The position numbers and the translations under genes were made by a program. Source: Patulibacter sp. (GTDB lineage: Bacteria; Actinomycetota; Thermoleophilia; Solirubrobacterales; Solirubrobacteraceae). Taken from it: 46,752 nucleotides of DNA. Numbering within the stretch: the first letter of the stretch is position 1; the number at the start of each line of letters is the position of its first letter. The notes beneath the pieces were generated by a model that did not search any database, was not told the DNA's origin, and worked only from the letters and a program-made list of their open reading frames with translations. Shown piece after piece: positions 38,292 through 46,408 of this stretch. The DNA lies in the NCBI RefSeq assembly GCF_030655195.1, contig NZ_JAURWA010000099.1, positions 1 through 46,752 of the forward strand, read 5' to 3'.

Positions 38292-39194
38292 GTGCCCCGC
38301 GTCAGCGTCATCGTCCCGGCGAAGGACTCCGCCGCCACGATCGGTCGCGCGCTGCGGTCGGTCGCGGCCCAGACGTTCGAGGACTGGGAGGTCGTGCTCT
38401 GCGACGACGGTTCCTCCGACGACACGGCCGACGTCGCCCGGGCGACGCTCGGGGACCGCGTCACGGTCGTCCGCCACGACGCGGCCCAGGGTCCCGCGGC
38501 CGCGCGCAACCGGGCGATCCGCGACGCGCGCGGCGAGCTGATGGCGTTCCTGGACGCCGACGATGAGCTCGCGCCCGTGTTCCTCGCCGTCCAGGTCGCC
38601 CGCTTCGACGAGGAGGTCGCCGCGGGCCGCGCCGACGTGGGGCTGCTCGCCTGCGACGCGCGCGTCGCAGGCGACGGCGTCCCGCCGGGCCAGACGTACC
38701 TGGCGCAGTTCCGCGAGGAGGTCGAGCCGATGACGCTCGAGCGCGTGCTGCGCCGCAACTGCGTCTACGTCGCCACCGTCGTCCCGCGCCCGGTGGGCGA
38801 GGAGCTCGGCTGGTTCGCGCCGGAGCTGTTCGGCACCGAGGACCACGACTTCTGGGTGCGGATCCTCGAGACCGGCCGGCGCGCGGTGCTCAGCCGGCAG
38901 GTCCTGGCGACCTACCACCACTCCTCGGGCTCGGTCTCGTCGAACATCGCCAGCCAGGGCGTCAACAACCAGAAGACCTACGTGCGCGCGCTGGGCCGCG
39001 GCAACCTGCCGCCCGCCGCCCGCCGGATCGCGAAGCGCGAGGTCCGCTACAATCGGGCGATGGAGGCCGCTGCGAAGGCGTGGTTCGACCGCGACCTGAA
39101 GGCGGCGGTCCGAGCGGCACCGGTGCTGATCGCCGTCGCGCTGACCCGCCCGTCGCACTGGGGCGACTGGCTGAGGGTGCTGCGGTCGCGATGA
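38292..39194 (+). CDS. GT2 family glycosyltransferase
   Basis: The 300-aa cytoplasmic GT-A enzyme starts directly with VPRVSVIVPAKDSAATIGRA. DDGSSDDT, QGPAAARNRAIRDARGELMA, FLDADDEL (DxD) and GTEDHDFWVRIL complete the family pattern. GTG at 38292 is chosen from the fold boundary and the TAGGCT box 7 bases before it; the frame extends back 120 bases without coding character. It overlaps the next GT2 by 4 bases (ATGA). The acceptor and sugar are unknown; the divergent pseGH gene suggests the same glycan. Confidence 0.87.
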   Translation: MPRVSVIVPAKDSAATIGRALRSVAAQTFEDWEVVLCDDGSSDDTADVARATLGDRVTVVRHDAAQGPAAARNRAIRDARGELMAFLDADDELAPVFLAVQVARFDEEVAAGRADVGLLACDARVAGDGVPPGQTYLAQFREEVEPMTLERVLRRNCVYVATVVPRPVGEELGWFAPELFGTEDHDFWVRILETGRRAVLSRQVLATYHHSSGSVSSNIASQGVNNQKTYVRALGRGNLPPAARRIAKREVRYNRAMEAAAKAWFDRDLKAAVRAAPVLIAVALTRPSHWGDWLRVLRSR

Positions 39195-40057
39195 CGGGCA
39201 CCCCGTCCGGCAACGACGACATCGCCGTCGTCATCGCCAACCACGACTACGGCGAGACCCTCGAGGAGGCCGTTAACAGCGCGCTCTCCCAGGACGGCGG
39301 TCCGCCGCGGGTGATCGTCGTCGACGACGGCTCGACCGATCCGCACACCCTCGAGGTCGTCGACCGCCTCGAGGCCCGCGGAGACGCGCACCTGCGGATC
39401 GTGCGACAGGCCAACACCGGCGCCGCGGGGGCCCGCAACGCGGGGATGCGCCTGGCCGACACGGCGTACCTGCTGGCGCTCGACGCCGACGACCGCCTGC
39501 CCGCCGACGCGCTGACGACGATGCGCGCGCCGCTGGACGCCGACCCCGCCCTGGGCTTCGCGTACGGGCGGATGCGCTTCTTCGGCACCTGGGAGGGCGA
39601 GATGGTGATGCCCGGCTACGACCCCTACGCGCTGCTCTACCGCCACACGATCGGCATGACCGCGCTGATGCGCCGCGAGGTCTTCGCGGCGACCGGCGGC
39701 TTCGACCCCGAGTTCCGCGGCTACGAGGACTGGGAGCACTGGCTGCACGCGCTCTCGGCCGGCTGGCGCGGCCGCCGCGTCGACGCCGTGACCCTCGAGT
39801 ACCGCCGCCACGGCGCGACGGTCAACACCGCCGCGCGGAAGGCGTACCGCCACTGGTACCGCCGCCTGCGCCGGAAGCACGCCGCCGTCTACGCCCGCCG
39901 CCGCGAGCTGGCGAGGGAGTCCAACCTGGGTGCGGTCGGGCGCCTCGTGCACCGGGTCTACTGGGGGCCGCGGCCGATCCCTGCGGCGGTGGAGGCGCGG
40001 CTCTACGCCCTCGTCTTCCGGCCCGCGCGTCGCCGCCGAAGCGACGCCGCCGACTAA
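39191..40057 (+). CDS. GT2 family glycosyltransferase
   Basis: The 288-aa GT-A enzyme has IAVVIANHDYGETLEEAVNS, VVDDGSTDPHTLEV, NTGAAGARNAGMRLADT, ALDADDRLP (DxD) and FRGYEDWEHWLHAL. The C-terminal ~60 residues are Arg/Tyr-rich and basic, probably a peripheral membrane contact. The ATG start overlaps the stop of the preceding GT2, so the two act in one operon and may add consecutive sugars. It converges on the GT-B gene over a 37-base gap that holds no clear hairpin. Confidence 0.87.
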   Translation: MTGTPSGNDDIAVVIANHDYGETLEEAVNSALSQDGGPPRVIVVDDGSTDPHTLEVVDRLEARGDAHLRIVRQANTGAAGARNAGMRLADTAYLLALDADDRLPADALTTMRAPLDADPALGFAYGRMRFFGTWEGEMVMPGYDPYALLYRHTIGMTALMRREVFAATGGFDPEFRGYEDWEHWLHALSAGWRGRRVDAVTLEYRRHGATVNTAARKAYRHWYRRLRRKHAAVYARRRELARESNLGAVGRLVHRVYWGPRPIPAAVEARLYALVFRPARRRRSDAAD

Positions 40058-40094
40058 CGCTCTCGGCGTCGACGGTGGCCGCAGTCGCCGGCCG

Positions 40095-41438
40095 CTAGGT
40101 CGACGGCGGGGTCCAGGCCCGCGCGGCCCGGCGCTGCCGGTGCTGAAGCAGCGCACGCCCCGCGGAGCGTCGGGCGGCACGCAGGCGTCGGCCGGGCCGC
40201 AGCGGACGGCGGCGCGCCGCGAGCGCCCGCCGGAGCTCCTGCGCCTCAGGGTTCCTCGCTGCGGCTGCCGCCCGGGCGTGCTGCCCGACGACGTCCAGCG
40301 CGCGCCGGGCCGCCCCGCCGTCCAGCGGCCCGAGGTAGATTTCCGAGACCCGGCGACGGCCCTCGGCGGTCGCCGGATCGGCCCGCCAGCCCCGGCGGGA
40401 GTCGATCAGTGGAGCCAGCCGGGCGGGGTCGTCGACCACGTCGAGGAGCTCCGGCCACTCGGCGAACGGGAGCAGCTCGCCCGCGAGCTTGCGCGCCTCG
40501 GGATCCCAGGCCGTGTAGGCAACCGGGCCGCCGGCGAGCATCGCCTCGAGCATGGCGGTGCTCTGGAATCCGACGACCGCGTCGGCGCCGAAGATCAGCG
40601 GGCGGACGTCCGCCGCGCCGTCGACGAGCACCACCGTCCGACCCAGGTGGTCGCCGAAGGTCTGCGCCAGGCGGGCCCGCATCCCGGAGACGTCCTGCTG
40701 CGGGTGCGGCTTGACCAGGACCCGCCAGCCGTCGTCGGCGAGGGTCCGGAGCCCCTCCTCGGTCTGCCGGTGCAGGCGTTCCCATGCGGGCTCGCCCTGG
40801 CCGTCGGTCGGATGGTACGCGTCCACCATGTAGGAGAGGAACAGGACCGTGGGCGCCGCGTCGGGGGCCCGCGCCGGCCACCGCTCTGGGTGGGCGAAGA
40901 GGTCGAACCGCGGCTGGCCCGTCACCGTGATGGTGGTGGCGGCGGCGCCGGCGTTCAGCCAGAACTCCTTGTGGTGCTCGCTGCAGACCGTCATGTGGTC
41001 GGCGATGGGCGGCGCGTAGCGCTGCACGTGCGCGGCGTGCTCGCGCATGGTGTTCGGCGAGATCGTCGTCTCCTTCTGGACGACGAAGAACGGGACGCCG
41101 AGCGCGTGGCACGCCTCGCGGGCGGCACGGACGTAGAAGAAGATGTCCGAGGGGAGCACGAGCGCGTCGAAGGGCTCGCGCGTGAACTCGTCCTCGAGGA
41201 TCTCCCGCACGACGCCCGCCCAACCTTCGCGGGCGCCGGCATGCTCGTCGGCGGCGAACGCCTCGAGCCCCGACGCGACCGCCTCGGGGAAGACCCGCAT
41301 CGCCTCCTCGCGCAGCGCGCGGTAGTCGAGGACGCGCAGCGACTCGCCGGGGCCCAGCGCCGCGCGCAGCGCCGCGAGGTCCTGGTCGAAGAAATGGTCG
41401 AGGGCGAGGAGGCGCAGGGGCACCGGCGCGTCGGGCAC
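40095..41438 (-). CDS. GT-B-type transferase of surface carbohydrate synthesis
   Basis: The 447-aa soluble protein looks like a capsule/teichoic-type GT-B transferase (KpsS or CDP-glycerol-transferase-like). Supporting segments are LPSDIFFYVRAAREACHALG, ITVTGQPRFDLFAHPERW, WRVLVKPHPQQD and IFGADAVVGFQSTAMLEAML, which match the donor-site half of such enzymes. The last ~60 residues are very Arg-rich and probably bind membrane phosphates. It lies 10 bases downstream of two linked unknown genes on the same strand, so all three probably work on the same step. It is not close to the other capsule-type transferase at 26961-28604. Substrate unknown. Confidence 0.72.
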   Translation of the reverse strand: MPDAPVPLRLLALDHFFDQDLAALRAALGPGESLRVLDYRALREEAMRVFPEAVASGLEAFAADEHAGAREGWAGVVREILEDEFTREPFDALVLPSDIFFYVRAAREACHALGVPFFVVQKETTISPNTMREHAAHVQRYAPPIADHMTVCSEHHKEFWLNAGAAATTITVTGQPRFDLFAHPERWPARAPDAAPTVLFLSYMVDAYHPTDGQGEPAWERLHRQTEEGLRTLADDGWRVLVKPHPQQDVSGMRARLAQTFGDHLGRTVVLVDGAADVRPLIFGADAVVGFQSTAMLEAMLAGGPVAYTAWDPEARKLAGELLPFAEWPELLDVVDDPARLAPLIDSRRGWRADPATAEGRRRVSEIYLGPLDGGAARRALDVVGQHARAAAAARNPEAQELRRALAARRRPLRPGRRLRAARRSAGRALLQHRQRRAARAWTPPST

Positions 41439-41448
41439 CGCTCAGCCC

Positions 41449-42303
41449 TCAGCCGTGGTGCAGCGACGGCGGACCGCCCGCGTACCGCATGATTACGTAG
41501 GGCTTGCCGTTGGTCGTCAGCAGCGGATCGAGGCCGATCCGGACCTGGCGGCCGGGGCCGGCCTCGCGCCACTGCTCGATCGCCGTCTGCGGGACGCGCA
41601 CGCGGCGCAGCTCGCGCGGGGCGAGCGTCACACGCTCCTCCCAGAGCAGCGGACCGTCGGCGTCGAAGATCCCGACGCCGGTCTCTCCGGGCTCGGTGCC
41701 GTGGTTGACGGCGACGACCTGGACCTCGTCGAGCAGGTCGGCGTCCAGCAGGCGCCAGGACCGCCACGGCTCGCGCTGCGCCGGAGCGCGGCGCAGGTGC
41801 CACGCCAGGGGCGCGGTGGTCCCCTCGACGACGCCGCCCAGGACCTCGATCGAGTGGACGTACATGTAGTTCTCGGAGGCGTCGCGGTACGCCATCCAGA
41901 ACGGGGTGTTGATGCCGACGCTCTCCGGCGACGGCAGATCCGCCATGCGCGCCCGCAGCGCGGGAGCGGGCTCCAGGTCGACGGCGACGAGGCCCTCGGT
42001 CGTCGTCGACGCGCCGAGCCGCTCGAGGATGTTGGCGACCTCGAGGAACATCGACCCGAACGCCGGCAGCTCGACGTCGGTGGTCCCGAGGGCCCGTCCG
42101 GACTGGTCGAACGCGCTGACGTGCGCCGTGGCCGTGGCGTCCGCCCCGGGCCAGAACGTCGAGTAGAAGTTCTGCAGGTGCACGCGGGAGCGCAGGCCCT
42201 CGGTCTCGATGAAGTAGTGGGCGTAGGGTCGCCGCGGCACGCGCCCGGCCTGGACGGCCCGCTCGTGCGTGCCCTCGACGATCCGCTGGCGCATGCCGAC
42301 CAT
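41449..42303 (-). CDS. Unknown protein with two beta-type repeat units (protein B)
   Basis: The 284-aa protein has no signal peptide and no membrane helix. I do not recognise a family. It contains two units of beta-alternation, each centred on FD..G: VSAFDQSGRALGTTDVELP (unit 1, about residues 65-85) and VGIFDADGPLLWEERVTL (unit 2, about 210-230). It ends with R-x4-GG-x4-HHG. The same unit pattern occurs twice in the neighbouring protein, which also has an R-x5-GG-x4-H site. The ATG overlaps the upstream stop by one base (TGATG). A structural, glycan-binding or assembly role is possible but unproven. Confidence 0.7.
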   Translation of the reverse strand: MVGMRQRIVEGTHERAVQAGRVPRRPYAHYFIETEGLRSRVHLQNFYSTFWPGADATATAHVSAFDQSGRALGTTDVELPAFGSMFLEVANILERLGASTTTEGLVAVDLEPAPALRARMADLPSPESVGINTPFWMAYRDASENYMYVHSIEVLGGVVEGTTAPLAWHLRRAPAQREPWRSWRLLDADLLDEVQVVAVNHGTEPGETGVGIFDADGPLLWEERVTLAPRELRRVRVPQTAIEQWREAGPGRQVRIGLDPLLTTNGKPYVIMRYAGGPPSLHHG

Positions 42304-43259
42304 CAGGACCGCGCCCCCGCCGTGGCCAGCCGCGCCGACGTGAAGGCGTCGCCGTCGAACAGCTCCTGCTCGAGCCGCGCGTTGGCCTCGAGCCGCTTCT
42401 GCCCACCCCACGTGGAGAGGTAGAAGACGGGCGGCAGCGTGTGGTCGCACGCGATGCCGCCGCTGGCGGTGTTGCGCGTGAGGGACACCGGGACCACCGT
42501 GCCGTCCTTCGAGTACCCGATCAGCAGCCCGAGCCCGCCGGCGTTGCGGACGCGGTCCAGCGTGCCGTCCTGCTCCAGCACCTCGGTGACGCTGATCTGC
42601 CGGTAGGTCCAGGCGGGGACCGTGATCTGCGAGCGCGTCACCCGCGTGCCGTCGGGCAGGATGATCCAGAAGTCCAGGGTGACCGGGTCGGCGTAGTCGA
42701 ACGACGTCGACACGTTCAGCAGCGTGAAGAGCGTGTCGACGCCCTCGGAGACGATGACCTTGGGCGCCTGCACGACGGTGCTGCGGGTCGACAAGAGACG
42801 CTTGTCGTTCAGCGGGCCGGTCTGGTACGCCACGCCGGTGATGACGCCCCGGGGCTCCTGGCGGAACTCGATGAAGTCGTCGGAGACCCGGATGTGCTCC
42901 ATCAGGACGGCCGTGTCGACGTCGGTCGTCGCGACGCCGACGAGGTCGACGGGGACGAGGTGCAGGACGCCCAGCAGATCCTGGTCGTCGGGGGCACCGA
43001 GCTGCTCGATCAGCGGTCGGGTGTCGATCTTCGTGATCGCCCCCGGAGCCAGCCGGGCCAGGTCCTCGAGCGTGCCGATCAGCGTGCCCGCCGCGTCGAA
43101 GACGCTGAGCGAGAGCACCATCTCCGCAGCGTGGGGACCGGACGCGACGCCGTTGTTGACCGACACCGCGGTGCCGTAGCCCATGCGCCGCATCACCGGG
43201 AAGATGCACGGCCGCAGGAAGCGGGGATCGAACGCGGAGATGCTCTTCGGTGGGGCCAT
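42303..43259 (-). CDS. Unknown protein with two beta-type repeat units (protein A)
   Basis: The 318-aa cytoplasmic-looking protein is of no family I recognise. Unit 1 (about 30-105) contains LSLSVFDAAGTLIGTLEDLA followed by ITKIDTRPLIEQLG and GVLHLVPVDL. Unit 2 (about 180-260) contains DFWIILPDGTRVTRSQITVP, then ISVTEVLEQDG and GLGLLIGYSKDG. SLTRNTASGGIACDHTLP near 265-282 carries the R..GG..H site shared with protein B. ATG 43259 was chosen over an upstream in-frame one because a TACGCT box (43306-43311) would start the mRNA between them. It is co-translated with protein B and followed by the GT-B gene. Confidence 0.7.
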   Translation of the reverse strand: MAPPKSISAFDPRFLRPCIFPVMRRMGYGTAVSVNNGVASGPHAAEMVLSLSVFDAAGTLIGTLEDLARLAPGAITKIDTRPLIEQLGAPDDQDLLGVLHLVPVDLVGVATTDVDTAVLMEHIRVSDDFIEFRQEPRGVITGVAYQTGPLNDKRLLSTRSTVVQAPKVIVSEGVDTLFTLLNVSTSFDYADPVTLDFWIILPDGTRVTRSQITVPAWTYRQISVTEVLEQDGTLDRVRNAGGLGLLIGYSKDGTVVPVSLTRNTASGGIACDHTLPPVFYLSTWGGQKRLEANARLEQELFDGDAFTSARLATAGARS

Positions 43260-43305
43260 GGGTGGTGCCGGGATCCCCCGGGGGGTCGCCTGCAAGGACC
43301 GACGC

Positions 43306-43311
43306 AGCGTA
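43306..43311 (-). promoter_or_regulatory. TACGCT -10-like box before protein A
   Basis: Same hexamer as before wzt. It would give a leader of about 40 bases to the ATG at 43259. Confidence 0.4.
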
Positions 43312-43387
43312 GCGCGGCACCCGCGGGCGACAGGGCGGCGGGCTTGCGGGCCGGCCGGCACCCTCGCAGCGAGGCTGTCGGAGCCGG

Positions 43388-45010
43388 TCAGCGCGGGGTG
43401 ATGTCCGGTCCGGCCGCCGCCGTGGGATTGGCCTGCGCTGCCGAGTCGCCCGGAGGGGGCGTCGTCGGCGGATCGTGGGGAGCTCCGCGACGAATCGCTC
43501 GGCGAAGCGTGGAGGCGAGCGCACGGCGCTCAGGCTCGGGAAGGCTGAGGCGCACGAAGATCGCGAGGTACGTCCCCACCGAGAGCAGGATCCACAGGCC
43601 GTCGAGGATGAGGCTGCCGACGTCGTCGAGGAGCCACAGCCCGACGAAGAGGACGGCCACCTGCGAGCCGGTGGGCAGGATCTGGGGAACCACGATCCGC
43701 CGCACCCAGTCGGTCGCGTCGACTTCGAACCGGCGGAGTGCGATGACGAGCAGCGGAACCCACCCGACGATGGTCGCGACGAGCGTGCCGAGCAGGACGC
43801 CCTCGACCTCGAGGGGGCCGACCAGCACGAGCGACACGGCGACGTTGACGGTCAGCATCCCGATGTTCGTCAGGAGGATCGGGCGGACGTTGCCCAGCGC
43901 GACCAGCATCGTCGTAGAGACCATGTGGAAGACGGCGAACGTGAGGTAGACGAGGAACAGTTGGGCCGACGTGATCGCGCCGTTGGCCTCGGGACCGATC
44001 CAGTCGCGGAGGAGTGGGCCGGCGAAGACGATCGCAGCCGTGGTGAACGGCAGGGACGCCGCGACGGAGTACGAGGTCCCCCGGAGCAACATGTCTCGCA
44101 ACAGCGCCAGGTCGTTCCGAGCCTTCGCGACTGCGGGCACCAGCGCAGACACCGACATCGACTGGACGAGCGCGGCCGCCAGATGGACCTTGTTGGCGAT
44201 CTCGTAGATCGCAACGAGTCGGGGTTCGGTCGCGACACCGAGGATCAGGCGGTCCATCTGTCGGTACGCGGTCCCGGTGAGTCGAAACACGAACACGCTG
44301 GAGCCGTAGCTAAGGAGCCGCCGGAGCTCCGAACGCGAGGCGTTCCCCGGCCAGACTCGGAGCCCCGTCACAGCACGGTGGGCGAGGAACCAGTACGCGA
44401 AGAACGCCCCGAGCGACGTCGCCACGTACGAGACGCCGAGGCCGATGATCCCATGATCGGTCAGGAGGACGATGATGGTCAGCACCGCGAAGGAGAGGGC
44501 CTTCGAGAGCTCGACCGCCTGATACGCGACGAAGTTCTGCGTTCCTTCGAGCACGGCGGTCAGCGCCCGCGACGGCATCTCGATCACGAGCTGGCCGCCG
44601 ATGAGCGCGAAGGCGATCGTCGAGGCGTGGACCAGGCCCGGCGGCGCGTCGAAGAGCGAACTCAGGCTGGACGCCAGTGCGACCATCCCGATCGCGAGCA
44701 GGCCGCCGACGATCGCGAAGAACACGAGCGTCGTCGCGACGGTGCGATTGATCCCGGCGAGATCGTCGTCTCCTTCGGCCTCGGCGACGTAGCGGACCGT
44801 CGCCGCTTCGATCCCGAGATCCGACATCGCCGCGTACCCGCCCGCGAAGGACAGCGTCAGGGCGAGACTCCACACCCCGTAGGCGCTGAGGCCCAGCTGC
44901 GTGATCGTGAACGGCGTGATCAGGATGCCGATGGCCATCCCGACCGAGGCGCCGGCACCGTTGGCCAGGGTGTTGCGCACCAGGGTGCTGGCGGAGGTCG
45001 TCCGAGCCAC
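43388..45010 (-). CDS. Wzx-type polysaccharide flippase
   Basis: The 540-aa membrane protein has about 12-14 helices of the MATE/MVF-type oligosaccharide flippase superfamily, which moves lipid-linked repeat units across the membrane. It begins with the typical amphipathic STLVRNTLANGAGASVGMAI and includes ITQLGLSAYGVWSLALTLS, YEIANKVHLAAALVQSMSVS and LVPAVAKARND. The first possible start is at 45019, but a TAAGGT box overlaps it and ends 7 bases before the GTG at 45010, so I use 45010. The Ser/Pro-rich tail is disordered. Codon use appears less GC3-extreme than in neighbours. With Wzm/Wzt also present, two export routes coexist. Confidence 0.85.
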   Translation of the reverse strand: MARTTSASTLVRNTLANGAGASVGMAIGILITPFTITQLGLSAYGVWSLALTLSFAGGYAAMSDLGIEAATVRYVAEAEGDDDLAGINRTVATTLVFFAIVGGLLAIGMVALASSLSSLFDAPPGLVHASTIAFALIGGQLVIEMPSRALTAVLEGTQNFVAYQAVELSKALSFAVLTIIVLLTDHGIIGLGVSYVATSLGAFFAYWFLAHRAVTGLRVWPGNASRSELRRLLSYGSSVFVFRLTGTAYRQMDRLILGVATEPRLVAIYEIANKVHLAAALVQSMSVSALVPAVAKARNDLALLRDMLLRGTSYSVAASLPFTTAAIVFAGPLLRDWIGPEANGAITSAQLFLVYLTFAVFHMVSTTMLVALGNVRPILLTNIGMLTVNVAVSLVLVGPLEVEGVLLGTLVATIVGWVPLLVIALRRFEVDATDWVRRIVVPQILPTGSQVAVLFVGLWLLDDVGSLILDGLWILLSVGTYLAIFVRLSLPEPERRALASTLRRAIRRGAPHDPPTTPPPGDSAAQANPTAAAGPDITPR

Positions 45011-45017
45011 GCCGGGC

Positions 45018-45023
45018 ACCTTA
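45018..45023 (-). promoter_or_regulatory. TAAGGT -10 box, leaderless promoter of the flippase
   Basis: The box ends 7 bases before the GTG at 45010 and overlaps the alternative start at 45019, excluding it. Confidence 0.55.
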
Positions 45024-45073
45024 GCCCTCCGGGTCCCGTCGCCCGCCCGACCCCGCCGGCGACCCCGCGGTGC

Positions 45074-46051
45074 TCAGCCCACCGCCACCCGCCGTCCGTC
45101 CGTCGACGCGACGCGGGCGGCATCGACCACCCGGACCGCGTCGCGACCCGCGTCGAGACCGCACAGCGGCTCGACCGGCCCGCCGGCCGCGGCGGCGAGG
45201 AAGTGCCGCATCTGACGGGCGTAGGTCTCCGCTGCCGGCGAGGGGGCGGGGACCACGCGGGTGCCCGCGTCGGTCGTCACCCGGACCTCGGCGGCCTCCC
45301 AGGCCCACGAGAGCGTGCCCTCGGTCCCGACGACCCGCATCCCGCGGCGGTAGTCGCGGTCCACGTAGTCGAGGGTGATCGTGCTGACCACGCCGCTGCG
45401 GTGCCCGAGCGTGAACAGCGCGACGTCCTCGACGTCGAGCTCGAGGTCCGAGAGACGGGCCAGCCGGGCGTCGACGTCCGCCGCCGGCCCCAAGATCCAC
45501 GTCACGTAGTCGATCTCGTGGATCGCGTCGAGGGCCACGCCGCCGCCGAGCTCGCGACGCGCCGAGTAGGAGCGCCGGTAGTCGCTCGCGGGGCGCCACC
45601 CCGGAAGCCAGGATCCGCAGGTGGCGGACGCGGTGACGGGGCGGCCGATCTCGCCGGCGTCGAGCAGCCCGCGGATCGTGCGAGGACCGTCGTGGAAGCG
45701 CAGGTTCATCGCGACCGCGGCGACGAGACCACGGTCGGCCGCGAGCTCCGCGAGGCCCTCCCCCTCCTCGGCGGCGACGGCGACGGGCTTCTCGACGAGG
45801 ACGTGGCAGCCGTGCTCGAGCGCGAGTCGCGCCTGGGCGGGGTGCGCGATCGACGGGCTCGCGATCACCGAGGCGTCGGCCCCCTGCAGCGCGAGCTCGG
45901 GGGTCTCGGCGCTCTCCGTGCCCGGCGCGTGGTGGCCCGTCGGGTCCCAGGCGACGACCTCGCATCCCTCGGCGAGGGCGAGGCCGGCGTGGCGGCTCCC
46001 GATCGAGCCCTGACCGAGGACCGCGACGCGGAGAGGGGTCGAAGTGCTCAT
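45074..46051 (-). CDS. Gfo/Idh/MocA family oxidoreductase
   Basis: The 325-aa NAD(P)-dependent sugar dehydrogenase has a Rossmann domain opening with RVAVLGQGSIGSRHAGLAL (GxGxxG at 13-18), the family signature VEKPVAV with Glu87-Lys88-Pro89, and GGGVALDAIHEIDYVTWILG in the C-terminal domain with the usual Asp/His pair. It probably oxidises or reduces a nucleotide sugar or related precursor for the glycan. It begins at ATG 46051, directly before the first beta-strand. It is separated from the flippase by 63 bases that contain the flippase promoter, so it may be a separate unit. The exact substrate cannot be read. Confidence 0.87.
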   Translation of the reverse strand: MSTSTPLRVAVLGQGSIGSRHAGLALAEGCEVVAWDPTGHHAPGTESAETPELALQGADASVIASPSIAHPAQARLALEHGCHVLVEKPVAVAAEEGEGLAELAADRGLVAAVAMNLRFHDGPRTIRGLLDAGEIGRPVTASATCGSWLPGWRPASDYRRSYSARRELGGGVALDAIHEIDYVTWILGPAADVDARLARLSDLELDVEDVALFTLGHRSGVVSTITLDYVDRDYRRGMRVVGTEGTLSWAWEAAEVRVTTDAGTRVVPAPSPAAETYARQMRHFLAAAAGGPVEPLCGLDAGRDAVRVVDAARVASTDGRRVAVG

Positions 46052-46408
46052 CGCCCGCCGCCGCTCGGGGCGGGGTGCGGACGGCCAGGACCGCGGGAGG
46101 AGAGGTCGGTGCGTGGTGCGGACGACACCCCCGGAGCGTCGCAGCCGAAGGCCCCGGACACGGCCGAGGTGCCTCAACCCGCCCCGTGAGGACCCCCACA
46201 AAAGACCCCGCCCGGCGTGCCCTAGCGTGAACGACGGCGCTCGAGGGGTGTGGTGATCAGGACGCCACGCGGCCCGCCGGAGAGGTTCCGGCCCCCGACG
46301 CCTGCCGCGCACCGCCCGACCGGCGGTGCCCGCGTCCTCGCCGCTTCGGAGAGCTCCGGAGCGCGACGTGGCGCGCCACGCATCCGTCCACCGCGAGGTG
46401 ATCATCAC
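46052..46408. other. Divergent intergenic region (357 bases)
   Basis: The region separates the oxidoreductase from the secreted protein gene. It contains a CACAAAAGACC patch (about 46197-46207), the most AT-rich spot, and a TAGCGT box at 46223-46228 pointing right. A leader of about 170 bases would follow. I see no convincing gene, RNA structure or repeat in it. Confidence 0.45.
46223..46228 (+). promoter_or_regulatory. TAGCGT -10-like box with long leader
   Basis: The sequence is CCCTAGCGTGAACG. It lies about 180 bases before the ATG at 46409, so any mRNA would have a long 5' leader. Confidence 0.35.

Noticed and set aside
45011-45019. Flippase start at 45019
   Set aside because: It lies within the TAAGGT promoter box, so this codon would not be in the mRNA.
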